This document shows, piece after piece, positions 51,879 to 60,289 of a stretch of 64,000 bases of DNA; position 1 is the stretch's first letter, and each line of letters begins with the position of its first letter. Source of the stretch: Alphaproteobacteria bacterium (GTDB lineage: Bacteria; Pseudomonadota; Alphaproteobacteria; CACIAM-22H2); assembly GCA_017308135.1 (NCBI GenBank), contig JAFKFM010000010.1, positions 110,296 to 174,295 on the forward strand, read 5' to 3'. Position numbers and translations under genes: made by a program. The notes beneath the pieces were generated by a model. The model was not told the DNA's origin and ran no database searches. It saw only the letters and a list, made by a program, of their open reading frames with translations.

Positions 51879-52976
51879 ATGAACGACCGCACGCATCACA
51901 TCCGTCAGATCAAGTACCAGTTCGAGTATGAGCGCCGCTTGAAGGCGTGCTTCGTCGGCGCCGGCGGTCATTCGTTCCGTAACGTCTATCCCGCCTTACG
52001 CTACGCGCCCGTCGATTTGGCGGCGGTGTCGGATATCGCGCTCGATCGCGCGCAAGCCTACGCCAAACTGTTCGGCGGCGAACGCGCCTATGCCGACCAT
52101 CGCGAGATGTTCGCGCGCGAAAAGCCGGAGATCGTGTTCGTCGTCACCGCCTATCACAAGGATGGGCGCGTCCAGGCGACCGATATCGCCAAGGACGCGT
52201 TGGCGGCGGGCGCCCATGTGTGGATGGAGAAGCCGACGGCCGCGAGCCTCGACGAGGTGCGCGACCTTGCCGCGCGCGCGAAGGCCGCCGATCGGCAGGT
52301 GATGACGGGCATCAAGAAGGTCTTCTTTCCCGCGATCGAGAAATTGGGCGAGATCGTCGCGTCGCCGGCATTCGGCCGATTGTCGTCGCTCTATTTGCGC
52401 TATCCGCAGGCCTTGCCGCCGCCCGACAAGCGCGGCGATCTGGTCGCGATGCAAAGCTTCCTCGACCACATCTATCATCCCGCCGCGATCCTCAATTTCC
52501 TCGGCGGGAAGATCGCGCGCGCGAGCTACGAGTGGGAGCCGCATAACGGCGGCAGCGTTCTGACCTTCCGCTACGCCAGCGGTGCGGTCGGCACGGCGCA
52601 TTTCGCGGCCGGATCTTCGGGGGCGAGTCCGTTCGAACGTGTCGAAGCGGTGGGCGAGGGCGCCAATGCCGTCGTCGACAACGGCACGAAGCTGACCTAC
52701 TACCGGCGCGCGGCGCTGCCGACTTATGGCCGTGCGGCGAGCTTCATCCAGCCCGACGAATGCGCGCCGTTGCATTGGGAGCCGGAAAACTCGCTGGGCC
52801 AGCTCTACAACAACAACATGTTCTTCCTCGGCTATGTGCCCGAGATCTTGCATCTTTGCGATGCGGTTCTCGACGGCCGCAAGATCGCCAAAGGCTCGCT
52901 CGACGACGTCGCCGAGATCATGAAGCTGTTCGAATTCTTTCGCCGCACGCCGGCCGGGACTTGGGCTGACTTGTAG
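51879..52976 (+). CDS. Gfo/Idh/MocA-family oxidoreductase
   Basis: The 365-aa protein has an atypical N-terminal extension (HHIRQIKYQFEYERR) before the Rossmann motif ACFVGAGGHSFRNVYPALRY. The EKP motif follows (HVWMEKPTAAS), then GIKKVFFPAIEKL and a C-terminal sugar-binding domain (SFLDHIYHPAAILNFLGG). It would oxidise or reduce a pyranose or inositol-type sugar. It is the last gene of the GntR/cupin/CUT1 unit, 2 bp after the permease stop. Dispersed element E follows. Confidence 0.88.
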   Translation: MNDRTHHIRQIKYQFEYERRLKACFVGAGGHSFRNVYPALRYAPVDLAAVSDIALDRAQAYAKLFGGERAYADHREMFAREKPEIVFVVTAYHKDGRVQATDIAKDALAAGAHVWMEKPTAASLDEVRDLAARAKAADRQVMTGIKKVFFPAIEKLGEIVASPAFGRLSSLYLRYPQALPPPDKRGDLVAMQSFLDHIYHPAAILNFLGGKIARASYEWEPHNGGSVLTFRYASGAVGTAHFAAGSSGASPFERVEAVGEGANAVVDNGTKLTYYRRAALPTYGRAASFIQPDECAPLHWEPENSLGQLYNNNMFFLGYVPEILHLCDAVLDGRKIAKGSLDDVAEIMKLFEFFRRTPAGTWADL

Positions 52977-53000
52977 AAACGGCCGCTCAAGATCAGTCAC

Positions 53001-53126
53001 TTGTTTTCCGCAAATCGCCTCGACATGGCGGAAGCCAACATCGAAAAGGGCGAATTCGATGCGTTCCGAGAGGCTGGGCGCGCGAGCTATGCTCGCGCGG
53101 GGGGTCGAATCCCGCCGCGCCGACCA
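53001..53126 (+). repeat. Dispersed tRNA-3'-end-like element, copy E
   Basis: In the 366-bp gap 52977-53342 between convergent units. The leader (TTGTTTTCCGCAAATCGCCTC, GCGGAAGCC) is diverged. The hairpin is the longest: CGCGCGAGC-TAT-GCTCGCGCG (53079-53099), nine perfect pairs. The 3' end GGGTCGAATCCCGCCGCGCCGACCA keeps the terminal CCA. The following 45 bp match copy C, but the outer terminator stem has decayed (53135-53176), leaving CTGG-GAAA-CCAG. The last 170 bp of the gap show nothing else. Confidence 0.75.
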
Positions 53127-53342
53127 TCACGATGAGAGACGAAGAATCCCGCCCTGGGAAACCAGCTTTGACTTCGGCGTTTACAGATTTGCCGTACGAC
53201 AACCCAGCTAACACTCAATCAGCTTGTCGTCGGTTTCAGCCTTGTGGCGCCCTCTATCCGGACCGTCCGGCCGTCTGTCGGGAATCATGGTCGACACCGA
53301 TCGGTCCCGATCGGCGTCATCGATTTCCAGATTCGCCGCCGG

Positions 53343-54779
53343 TCATGTCGCCTTGGGTAACCGCACCGACACGAGCAAGCCGCCGGTCGCGGCGGCGTCG
53401 AGCCGGATATCGCCGCGATGCGCCAGGACGACGTCGCGCGCGATGGTCAAGCCGAGCCCGGTGCCGCCAGTCTCGCGGTTGCGCGACGTTTCGAGCCGGG
53501 TAAAGGGGCGAAACGCGGCTTCGCGCTTGTCGGCCGGAATGCCCGGCCCGTCGTCGGCGACTTCCACGACGATCGTATCGGCGTCGTCACGCAGCGAGAC
53601 TTGAACCGTGTCCGCGAACTTGCAGCCGTTGTCGATCAGATTGGCGAAGGCCCGTCGGATCGCCACCGGCCGCCCGACGAGGCTTGCATGATCGGGCCCG
53701 TCATAGACGACACGGCATCCCGCATCCGCGGCGGTGTCGCACAGACTGATCAACATGGCGGCCAGATCGATGGCACCGCGCGCTTCGTCCTGCAACTCGT
53801 TGCCGGCGAAAGTCAGCGTCGCGCGCATCATCGCTTCCATATCGTCGATATCCGACAGGACCTGGCGGCGCTGTTCCTGGTCGCCGAGATATTCGGCGAA
53901 GAGCCGCAGTCGCGTGAGCGGCGTGCGCAGATCGTGGCTGATTGCCGCGATCATTTGCAGACGATCGTCGAGGAATTGCTTCAAGCGGAACTGCATCGCG
54001 TTGAAAGTCTCGCCGATCGCTTGCAGCTCGGGGGCGTTGAACTTGCCGACCAGGCTGAGTTCGCGGTCGCGGCCGAGCTTCTCGGCCGCCGCCGCGAGAT
54101 CGTCGAGCGGGCGGGCGACGCCGCGCGCAATCCAGATCGACAGCAGGGCGATGATCAGCAGCACGAGCAGCGGCAGCGCAACGTTGCGCGCCATTCGCAT
54201 GTCTTCGTTCCCGTCGCTTCGCGGCGTCACGAGAATCCATTGTGCGGCATCGATGCGCAAGGCGATCCGCAAATCGCTGCTGAGCGTATGGGTGCGGAAC
54301 GCGCTTGGAACGTCGTGTATGACTGCCGGCAGCTCGGGGAGAACGACGGCGATCGGGTGGACGGATCGCGCGGGATTGAGGACCTTGTCCGCCGAAATCA
54401 CGACATCGCCCGGCGCCAGGCCGAGTGCCGTTGCGATCTGCCGATGAAGCTGCGTGAGTTCGCCGCCCTCGCGCAGATCGGCCGATTCCGGCGCCGAATC
54501 ATGGATCGTCGCGTCCAGCCATTTGGTCGATGGTAGATTCCGCAGGATCGCCGCGCGCGCGTCGTTCGGCGTCGCAACGATGTCGTCGCGGATGTCGCGC
54601 AGCGAATCGACCAGCCAATCCCGTTGGAAAAAGATCACCTCGGGCGGCGTGACGAAGAAATTCATCGCCTTGTCGGAAAACATGGCGACGATGAGGCTGC
54701 CGACGACCACCAGCGCGATCCGCAGCGCCAGACGCATTTTCGACCAGAGCGGGATTCTCATCGGGCGCTCACGCGGCAT
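53343..54779 (-). CDS. Sensor histidine kinase (EnvZ-like)
   Basis: The 478-aa inner-membrane kinase has a first membrane helix (residues 17-34), a periplasmic domain to about 197, a second helix (LLVLLIIALLSIWIARG) and HAMP (VARPLDDLAAAAEKLG). The HisKA H-box is ISHDLRTPLTRLRLFAEYL with phosphorylated His282. ATPase boxes are N384 in LIDNGCKFA, ADDGPGI and GGTGLGLTIAR. The ATG at 54779 overlaps the response-regulator stop by 11 bp; an alternative ATG at 54761 has no better ribosome site. The signal sensed is unknown; control of the divergent MipA-like gene is inferred. Confidence 0.93.
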   Translation of the reverse strand: MPRERPMRIPLWSKMRLALRIALVVVGSLIVAMFSDKAMNFFVTPPEVIFFQRDWLVDSLRDIRDDIVATPNDARAAILRNLPSTKWLDATIHDSAPESADLREGGELTQLHRQIATALGLAPGDVVISADKVLNPARSVHPIAVVLPELPAVIHDVPSAFRTHTLSSDLRIALRIDAAQWILVTPRSDGNEDMRMARNVALPLLVLLIIALLSIWIARGVARPLDDLAAAAEKLGRDRELSLVGKFNAPELQAIGETFNAMQFRLKQFLDDRLQMIAAISHDLRTPLTRLRLFAEYLGDQEQRRQVLSDIDDMEAMMRATLTFAGNELQDEARGAIDLAAMLISLCDTAADAGCRVVYDGPDHASLVGRPVAIRRAFANLIDNGCKFADTVQVSLRDDADTIVVEVADDGPGIPADKREAAFRPFTRLETSRNRETGGTGLGLTIARDVVLAHRGDIRLDAAATGGLLVSVRLPKAT

Positions 54780-55509
54780 TCTCCTGACTCAGCGAAACCG
54801 GCGCCGTGAAGAAATACCCTTCGTTGCGGATCGTCTTGATGAAGACCGGATCCTGCGGGTCGACCTCGATCTTGCGCCGAAGGCGGCTGACCTGGACGTC
54901 GATGCTGCGGTCGTAGGATTGGTTGATGCGGCCGTGGGCGAGGTCCAGCAATTGATCGCGGTTCAGGGCGCGTTGCGGATGCTCGACGAAGGCCAGCAAC
55001 AGATCGAACTCGCCGCTCGTGAGGTCGGTCAATTCCCCGGCCGGCGAGGTCAGCGTGCGCCGGCTGGCGTTGAGTTGCCAGCCTGCGAATTCGTAGACCG
55101 GGGCGACGGGACGTTGTGCGTCGATGCTGGCGGCGTTGAGCCGTCGCGTCACGGCGCGGATCCGCGCCAGCAACTCGCGCGGATTGAACGGCTTCACGAC
55201 GTAGTCGTCGGCGCCGATCTCGAGTCCGATGATCCGGTCAGTATCGCCGCTCATCGCCGTCAGCAGTATAATCGGCACCGCGCTTCGCGCGCGCATGCGC
55301 CGGCACAATGATAGGCCGTCCTCGCCGGGCATCATGATGTCGAGCACGATCACGTCGATGCGCGACGACTCGCAAATTTCGAGCATCTGCTTTCCGTCGC
55401 CGGCCTGACTGACTTTGAGGCCGTGATCGGTCAAAAAGCGTGCGAGCATGGCGCGGATGCGCTGGTCGTCGTCGACGATCAGCACGTTGATGGTGGTGAA
55501 CTTCGTCAA
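54769..55509 (-). CDS. OmpR-family response regulator
   Basis: The 246-aa protein has a receiver domain with acidic pocket Asp13-15, phosphoacceptor Asp57 (VIVLDIMMPGEDG), Thr in LLTAMSGD and Lys in VVKPFNPRELLARI. A winged-helix output domain follows (DLTSGEFDLLLAFVEHP, SIDVQVSRLRRKIEVDP, GYFFTAP). The apparent start is TTG at 55509, with GAGGG 9 bp upstream; a GTG eight codons later would cut the first strand. First gene of the two-component unit, with a TATAGT -10-like box about 30 bp upstream. Confidence 0.93.
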   Translation of the reverse strand: MTKFTTINVLIVDDDQRIRAMLARFLTDHGLKVSQAGDGKQMLEICESSRIDVIVLDIMMPGEDGLSLCRRMRARSAVPIILLTAMSGDTDRIIGLEIGADDYVVKPFNPRELLARIRAVTRRLNAASIDAQRPVAPVYEFAGWQLNASRRTLTSPAGELTDLTSGEFDLLLAFVEHPQRALNRDQLLDLAHGRINQSYDRSIDVQVSRLRRKIEVDPQDPVFIKTIRNEGYFFTAPVSLSQENAA

Positions 55510-55680
55510 GTTTCGGGCCCTCGTAATTTCCCTTAACTATAACAGTCCTGGGCCGCCGCGAACCGGCGCTGCAAACTTCTGAAACATATCGAAATCGGGC
55601 CGACACAGCCCGCCGATGGCGGTCGGGTACGGTGCGTCGTATCGAGGTTTCCCGACAACCAGAATGCGAGCACCCCTCCG

Positions 55681-56517
55681 ATGAAATCGATCGTTGCCTA
55701 TCGTGCCCTGCTAACCGCTTTTCTCCTGACCGGCGCGCCCCTCGTCGTTTCTGCCCAGCAGCCGGCCGCGCCGCGCTCGGCGCCGCCGGTCGCCGCCGAT
55801 TCCAGAAAGGACTGGGACATCCGTATCGGCGCCGGCGCGCTCTACCAGCCGGAATTCGAGGGCAGCAGCAAATACACGGTCACGCCGTTGCCGCTCTTGT
55901 CGGTCAATTACCGCGACCTGGTGTTTTTGCAGGGGCCGATGCTGGGGGTCAACGCCTTCACATGGCGCGATGCGACCGGCGGCTCCAAATTTCAAGTCGG
56001 TCCCTTGGTCCGCTATCAGCTCGGCCGTGACGAGGACGACAGCGACGATCTGCGCGGGATGGGCGATATCGACGGTAGCGTCGAGATCGGCGGCTTCATG
56101 AATTACGCGGTCGGCGCCTGGTCGGCGGGATTGAGCGTGTTCCGCGACGTCGGCGACAGCCATGACGGACTCACGGCCAAAGTTTCGGCGGGGCATCGTC
56201 TCGCATTGACCCCGCGGATCAGTCTGCGCAGCGAGATCTTCACGACTTGGGCGGACGACAACTACGTCCAGACGTTCTTCGGCGTGACCGGGGCGCAATC
56301 GGCGCGCAGCGGATTGCGCGAGTATCGCCCCGAAGGCGGCTTCAAGGACGCCGGCCTGACGCTCGATCTTGATTACAAGCTGACGGAGAATTGGAGCCTT
56401 GTCGGCCGCGCCGGCTACAAGCGCCTGCTGGGTGACGCGGCCGACAGTCCGCTGGTCAAGGATCGCGGCGACGCGAATCAATTCTCGACGGGGCTCATGA
56501 TCGGCTACCGGTTTTGA
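55681..56517 (+). CDS. MipA/OmpV-family outer-membrane protein
   Basis: The 278-aa protein has a signal peptide (VAYRALLTAFLLTGAPLVVSA), then WDIRIGAGALYQPEFEGSSKYTVTPLPLLSVNYRD, the opening strand motif of MipA/OmpV barrels. Alternating hydrophobic strands follow, and it ends with aromatic FSTGLMIGYRF, as outer-membrane barrels do. MipA scaffolds murein synthases in E. coli; OmpV-like relatives answer osmotic or antibiotic stress. The gene faces the response regulator across 171 bp and is a likely target. Confidence 0.9.
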   Translation: MKSIVAYRALLTAFLLTGAPLVVSAQQPAAPRSAPPVAADSRKDWDIRIGAGALYQPEFEGSSKYTVTPLPLLSVNYRDLVFLQGPMLGVNAFTWRDATGGSKFQVGPLVRYQLGRDEDDSDDLRGMGDIDGSVEIGGFMNYAVGAWSAGLSVFRDVGDSHDGLTAKVSAGHRLALTPRISLRSEIFTTWADDNYVQTFFGVTGAQSARSGLREYRPEGGFKDAGLTLDLDYKLTENWSLVGRAGYKRLLGDAADSPLVKDRGDANQFSTGLMIGYRF

Positions 56518-56524
56518 ACGCAAC

Positions 56525-56558
56525 GGCGGCGCGGCCGGAAATTACCGGCCGCGCCGCC
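56525..56558. terminator. Perfect 14-bp hairpin between convergent genes (bidirectional terminator)
   Basis: GGCGGCGCGGCCGG and its complement flank the loop AAATTA (56539-56544). It is centred exactly between the MipA-like stop and the GH2 stop. No T tract follows, but the stem is long and fully G/C. Confidence 0.7.
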
Positions 56559-56559
56559 A

Positions 56560-58296
56560 TCACCAGTCGCGCCAAGCGTCGCGTAACGCGCTGAAGGCAA
56601 GCTTCTTCGTCGCCTTATCTTCTGCGATCAGGCCTTTGCGGTTCCAGCCGCGCTGAAAGCGCGTCTGCCGCCGTTCGGAACGAAAATCGTAAAGCAGCCA
56701 CGCGGCGAGGCCTTGGATGTAGTCGCAGCGGCGAAGCGTGGCGATCTGATCGGCGTAGAATCGGGCTTGCTTGCCCTCCGTGAACAAGCGGCCGTCATTG
56801 GCGCGCAAGCCCGCGACCGCATCGGCGCCCGTCTCGCTGACGATCACGGGTTTGCCGGGCGCGGAGTTCGCCAGAAGCCGCGCAAGATCGCGGATATCCG
56901 GCTCGTACCAGCCGAAATACTCGTTGAGGCCGATGACGTCGAGCGCATCCGCGAGGCGATCCTCGATGCGAAACTCCCGGCGATTGACGAGGCAGGCCGC
57001 GGAGACGAGGCGCGTAGGGTCTTCGCGCTTGGCCGTCGCCGCAAGCCGCGACATGAATGACAGCCGCGAATCGGTGTCGGCATTCTCGTTGCCCACGCCC
57101 CACAGGATCACGCTCGCGCGATTGAAGTCGCGGGCGATCAGCTCGCGCAGCTGGTTCTCGGCGTCGGCATAAGTCTCGGGGTTGGTGAAGTCGATCGCCC
57201 AATAGACCGGAATCTCGGCCCACAGCAGCACGCCGGCTTCGTCGGCCATGCGCGCCACGCGCGGATCGTGCGGGTAGTGCGACAAGCGCAGAAAATTGCC
57301 GCCGAGTTCCTTGATATGCGCGAGGCGCCGCGCGATATCCGCGTCGTCGCTGCATCGGCCCGAGACTATGTCGTCCTCATGGACGCAAGCGCCCTTCAGG
57401 CGGATCGGCGCGCCGTTCAGCAAGATACGCGTGCCATCGACGCGGATCTCGCGAAAGCCGACGCGCTCGCGGCAGGTATCGTCGCCCAGCGAAAGTTCGA
57501 CATCGTAGAGCTTCGGCCGTTCGGGCGACCACAATTCGGGCGTCGCCGCGACTGCGCCGCGGCCGTCCTTGAGAATGGCGTCGATGCCGAGTTCGGGGAT
57601 CCGCAGGCGCGGCGATTCGCCGCCGCAATCGGCCTCCACGCGGATCACGCCATCGCGCCAAGCGATCTGGAAGCGCCGGATATGCCGCTCGGGCAGATCG
57701 AACAGCGCCACGCCGCGATGCAGGCCGCCATAGTTGAACCAGTCGAAATGCGACATCGGCACGCGATCGTCGCGGCGGCGGTTCTCGACATGGACCATCA
57801 CGCGGTTGGCGCCGGGGCGCAGCGCGTTGGTCGCATCGAGCGAGAAGGGCGTCGACCCGCCGCGATGCGCGCCGAGGAATTGTCCGTTCAGGAACACGCG
57901 CGCGGCATAGTTCGCCGCCCCGAAATGCAGAATGGACCGTCGTCCGGGGTTGGCGCCCGCATGATCGAAATCGCGCGCGTACCAGACCGCACCCTCGTAG
58001 TATTTCCACTCTGGCTTCAGCAGATTCCAGCAGGACGGGACGGGCAAGCGATCGCCACCGCCGATATCGTAATCGCGCGGGACGGTCCAGCGCTCGGGCG
58101 GCGTGTCGTCCAACGCGAACCAGCGCTGGCGCAAGCCTTCGTCGAACGGATCGAGCGTCATCGTCCACGTGCCGTCGAGCCTGGTTCCGCCACGGCCGGC
58201 GGGGTCGAACAGCGTGTCCGCCCCCGTCCAGTCGCGCGAAAACGCGTTCGCGTAATCCTCGTCGTGCAAATGGGCGAAAGGATCGTCGGCGGTCAT
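56560..58296 (-). CDS. Glycoside hydrolase family 2 enzyme (beta-glucuronidase/beta-galactosidase-like)
   Basis: The 578-aa protein has the three N-terminal GH2 domains (sugar-binding jelly roll around residues 75-200, immunoglobulin-like around 205-295) and a TIM barrel from about 300. Catalytic residues are visible: acid/base Glu404 in WGVGNENAD and nucleophile Glu488 in VSETGAD. The size and FLRLSHYPHDPRVARMADEAGVLLWAEIP match beta-glucuronidases more than long LacZ proteins. There is no signal peptide, so it cleaves a disaccharide or glycoside after uptake. The ATG at 58296 overlaps the upstream gene's stop. Last gene of the LacI unit. Confidence 0.92.
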   Translation of the reverse strand: MTADDPFAHLHDEDYANAFSRDWTGADTLFDPAGRGGTRLDGTWTMTLDPFDEGLRQRWFALDDTPPERWTVPRDYDIGGGDRLPVPSCWNLLKPEWKYYEGAVWYARDFDHAGANPGRRSILHFGAANYAARVFLNGQFLGAHRGGSTPFSLDATNALRPGANRVMVHVENRRRDDRVPMSHFDWFNYGGLHRGVALFDLPERHIRRFQIAWRDGVIRVEADCGGESPRLRIPELGIDAILKDGRGAVAATPELWSPERPKLYDVELSLGDDTCRERVGFREIRVDGTRILLNGAPIRLKGACVHEDDIVSGRCSDDADIARRLAHIKELGGNFLRLSHYPHDPRVARMADEAGVLLWAEIPVYWAIDFTNPETYADAENQLRELIARDFNRASVILWGVGNENADTDSRLSFMSRLAATAKREDPTRLVSAACLVNRREFRIEDRLADALDVIGLNEYFGWYEPDIRDLARLLANSAPGKPVIVSETGADAVAGLRANDGRLFTEGKQARFYADQIATLRRCDYIQGLAAWLLYDFRSERRQTRFQRGWNRKGLIAEDKATKKLAFSALRDAWRDW

Positions 58297-59450
58297 GGCG
58301 GCGGTGCGCGATAACCGATCCCGATCGACCGGCGAAAACGCCAGCGTCGAAGATCGGGCAACAGAATCTCCGCCGCCATCGCGATCGCGATCCAGCGGAA
58401 CCACGTCGCGAACGTGTTCGACAGGCCTTGCGGCTCGGCATAGCCGCGCACCCAGCCGTCCTGATGGCGCGTGCCGGTGCGGATATCGGCGAAGCCCCCA
58501 TCGGGATTTTGGTCGTCGAGGATCGCCTCGACGATTTGAAGCAGCCATTCGCGGGTCCGCGCGGCCGGCGCCACGCCCGCGCGAAGCCCGTGGATCAGCA
58601 CATCGACGATATCGACATCGATGCAAGCGCTATCGACGCGCGCCGGCAAACCCAGGCAATAGGCGACGGCCTTGTCGAAATACGGCAAGCTGCGGCCGCG
58701 CGCGTACCAAAGATGATAATTGTGCATCGAGCCCGCCATGGCGTGGAGCAGCCGCAGCGACGATTCGTGTTGTCCGATGCCCCAGAACCCGGTCGTCGGC
58801 TCCTGCAAGCGGTCGTGCCAGTCGAACAGAATATCGAGCGCCGCGGCGACCGAGGCGCGATCGGCCGCGTCGCCGTGACGCTCGATCGCGAGCAGGAACC
58901 CGGCGAGATTGACGATGTTGTTCCCTTCTTGCCAGGGATCGCGCAGATCGCGATCCGCGAGCCAGGCTTTCAGCCGCAGCGGATCGAGATAGGGGCGGAC
59001 GAAATCGAGGACCGGTTTGCGGTTGGGATCGAGAACTTCGATCGCGCCTAGCGCGTAGTTGCTGACATGGAAGTCGATATAGCGCCATGTCTCGTCGCGA
59101 TCGGGCTTTTTGAAAACGTCCGCATCGCGCATTTCGGGAATGCGGAACACGCCGTCCGGCCGGCGGAACGATTCGAGCCACGCGACGAGCGCCGTGCGCG
59201 CATCCGCGGTCCCGATTCCGATCGACGGCAACGCATCGATCAGATCGGCGCACATCACGCCGTTATAGGTGCCCGGCAACAGCACGCCCGGCCAAGCGCT
59301 TTCGTCGTGCGCGGCGGAGATGCGCAACACGCCCGCCGAATGGCCGGGCGCGCGCATCGCGGACAGCCACGCCATCGTCTTCGCGCGCGCGTCTTCGATC
59401 CGCGCGCGTAACGCCGTAAGACGCATATCGGTTCCGCTTTCGTCGTTCAT
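58293..59450 (-). CDS. 385-aa protein of unknown function, alpha-helical toroid-like
   Basis: I do not recognise a named family. The sequence has repeated helical units with short motifs such as FRRPDGVFRIPEM and DDQNPDGGFADIRTG, which resemble the DGGF turns of (alpha/alpha)6 toroids found in glycoside hydrolases, lyases and prenyltransferase-type folds. It also has HNYHLWYARG and SACIDVDIVDVLIHGL. No signal peptide is seen. Acidic residues near these turns could be catalytic. It sits between the permeases and the GH2 gene, with 4-bp overlaps on both sides, so a cytoplasmic saccharide-processing role is inferred. Confidence 0.78.
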   Translation of the reverse strand: MNDESGTDMRLTALRARIEDARAKTMAWLSAMRAPGHSAGVLRISAAHDESAWPGVLLPGTYNGVMCADLIDALPSIGIGTADARTALVAWLESFRRPDGVFRIPEMRDADVFKKPDRDETWRYIDFHVSNYALGAIEVLDPNRKPVLDFVRPYLDPLRLKAWLADRDLRDPWQEGNNIVNLAGFLLAIERHGDAADRASVAAALDILFDWHDRLQEPTTGFWGIGQHESSLRLLHAMAGSMHNYHLWYARGRSLPYFDKAVAYCLGLPARVDSACIDVDIVDVLIHGLRAGVAPAARTREWLLQIVEAILDDQNPDGGFADIRTGTRHQDGWVRGYAEPQGLSNTFATWFRWIAIAMAAEILLPDLRRWRFRRSIGIGYRAPPP

Positions 59451-60289
59451 CCCTTGACCGCCCCCGCCGCCATCCCCTCCATCACGCGCCGTTGCGCCAG
59501 CACGAATGCGATCGCCACGGGCAGCGTGGTCACGAAGGCCAGCGCCATGATCGCCCGGAAACTGGCGCCGAGCTCGCCGTTCATCGACAGCAATGCGACC
59601 GGCAGCGTGAACGTGTCGGGCGAGCGCGAAATCACCAAAATCGGAAACCATTGCGACCAGTTGATCAGGAAGGTGATCAACGCGACGGTCGCCAGAACGG
59701 GTTTGGCCATCGGCAGAATGATGCGGAACAGGATCTGCGCTTCCGATGCGCCGTCGCAAATGCCGGCCTCGATCACTTCGCGCGGCAGCGTGCGGAAGAA
59801 GCGGTCGAACAGGAAGAACTGGATCGGGCCCAGCGCCAGGAACAGCACGATACCGGCGTAGGAGCCGAGCAAGCCCAGTTTGAATACGACGATATAGACC
59901 GGGATCACCAGCAACATATAGGGATACATGATCGTCAGCATGAAGCCGAAGCGCAGCCAGCGAAAGCCCGGCAGATCGGGGCGCCGGCACAGCGCGTAGG
60001 CGCCCATCGCGGTCACGGCGACGCCCAGTATCGTCGACGCCATCGTGATCGCGAAGGAATTGAAAACATAGACCCACAGATCGACGCCGCCGATCCGCGC
60101 GATCTCGGCGAACACCGACATGTCGAATTGCTCGGGCCAGAGCCGCAACGGATCGCCCAGCACCTGCCGGGCGTTGCGGAACATGCCGAGACACATCCAC
60201 CAATAGGGATAGAGGAACGCAAGGCTGACCGGAATCGCGATCGCGTAGAGGGCGGCGGTCGTGACGCCCGAGCGCAAATGATGGTTCAT
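59447..60289 (-). CDS. CUT1 sugar ABC transporter permease (MalG-like)
   Basis: The 280-aa permease starts MNHHLRSGVTTAALYAIAIPV, has six membrane helices, the EAA loop EVIEAGICDGASEAQILFRIILPMAKP and the terminal QRRVMEGMAAGAVKG motif. The usual EAA alanine pair is changed to EAG here. The start at 60289 overlaps the MalF-like stop by 4 bp. Confidence 0.93.
   Translation of the reverse strand: MNHHLRSGVTTAALYAIAIPVSLAFLYPYWWMCLGMFRNARQVLGDPLRLWPEQFDMSVFAEIARIGGVDLWVYVFNSFAITMASTILGVAVTAMGAYALCRRPDLPGFRWLRFGFMLTIMYPYMLLVIPVYIVVFKLGLLGSYAGIVLFLALGPIQFFLFDRFFRTLPREVIEAGICDGASEAQILFRIILPMAKPVLATVALITFLINWSQWFPILVISRSPDTFTLPVALLSMNGELGASFRAIMALAFVTTLPVAIAFVLAQRRVMEGMAAGAVKG

Noticed and set aside
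6896..53176. Genomic-island attachment sites
   Set aside because: tRNA 3'-end repeats can mark integration, but there is no integrase, transposase or phage gene in the window, and the segments between copies are ordinary metabolic operons of the same composition.
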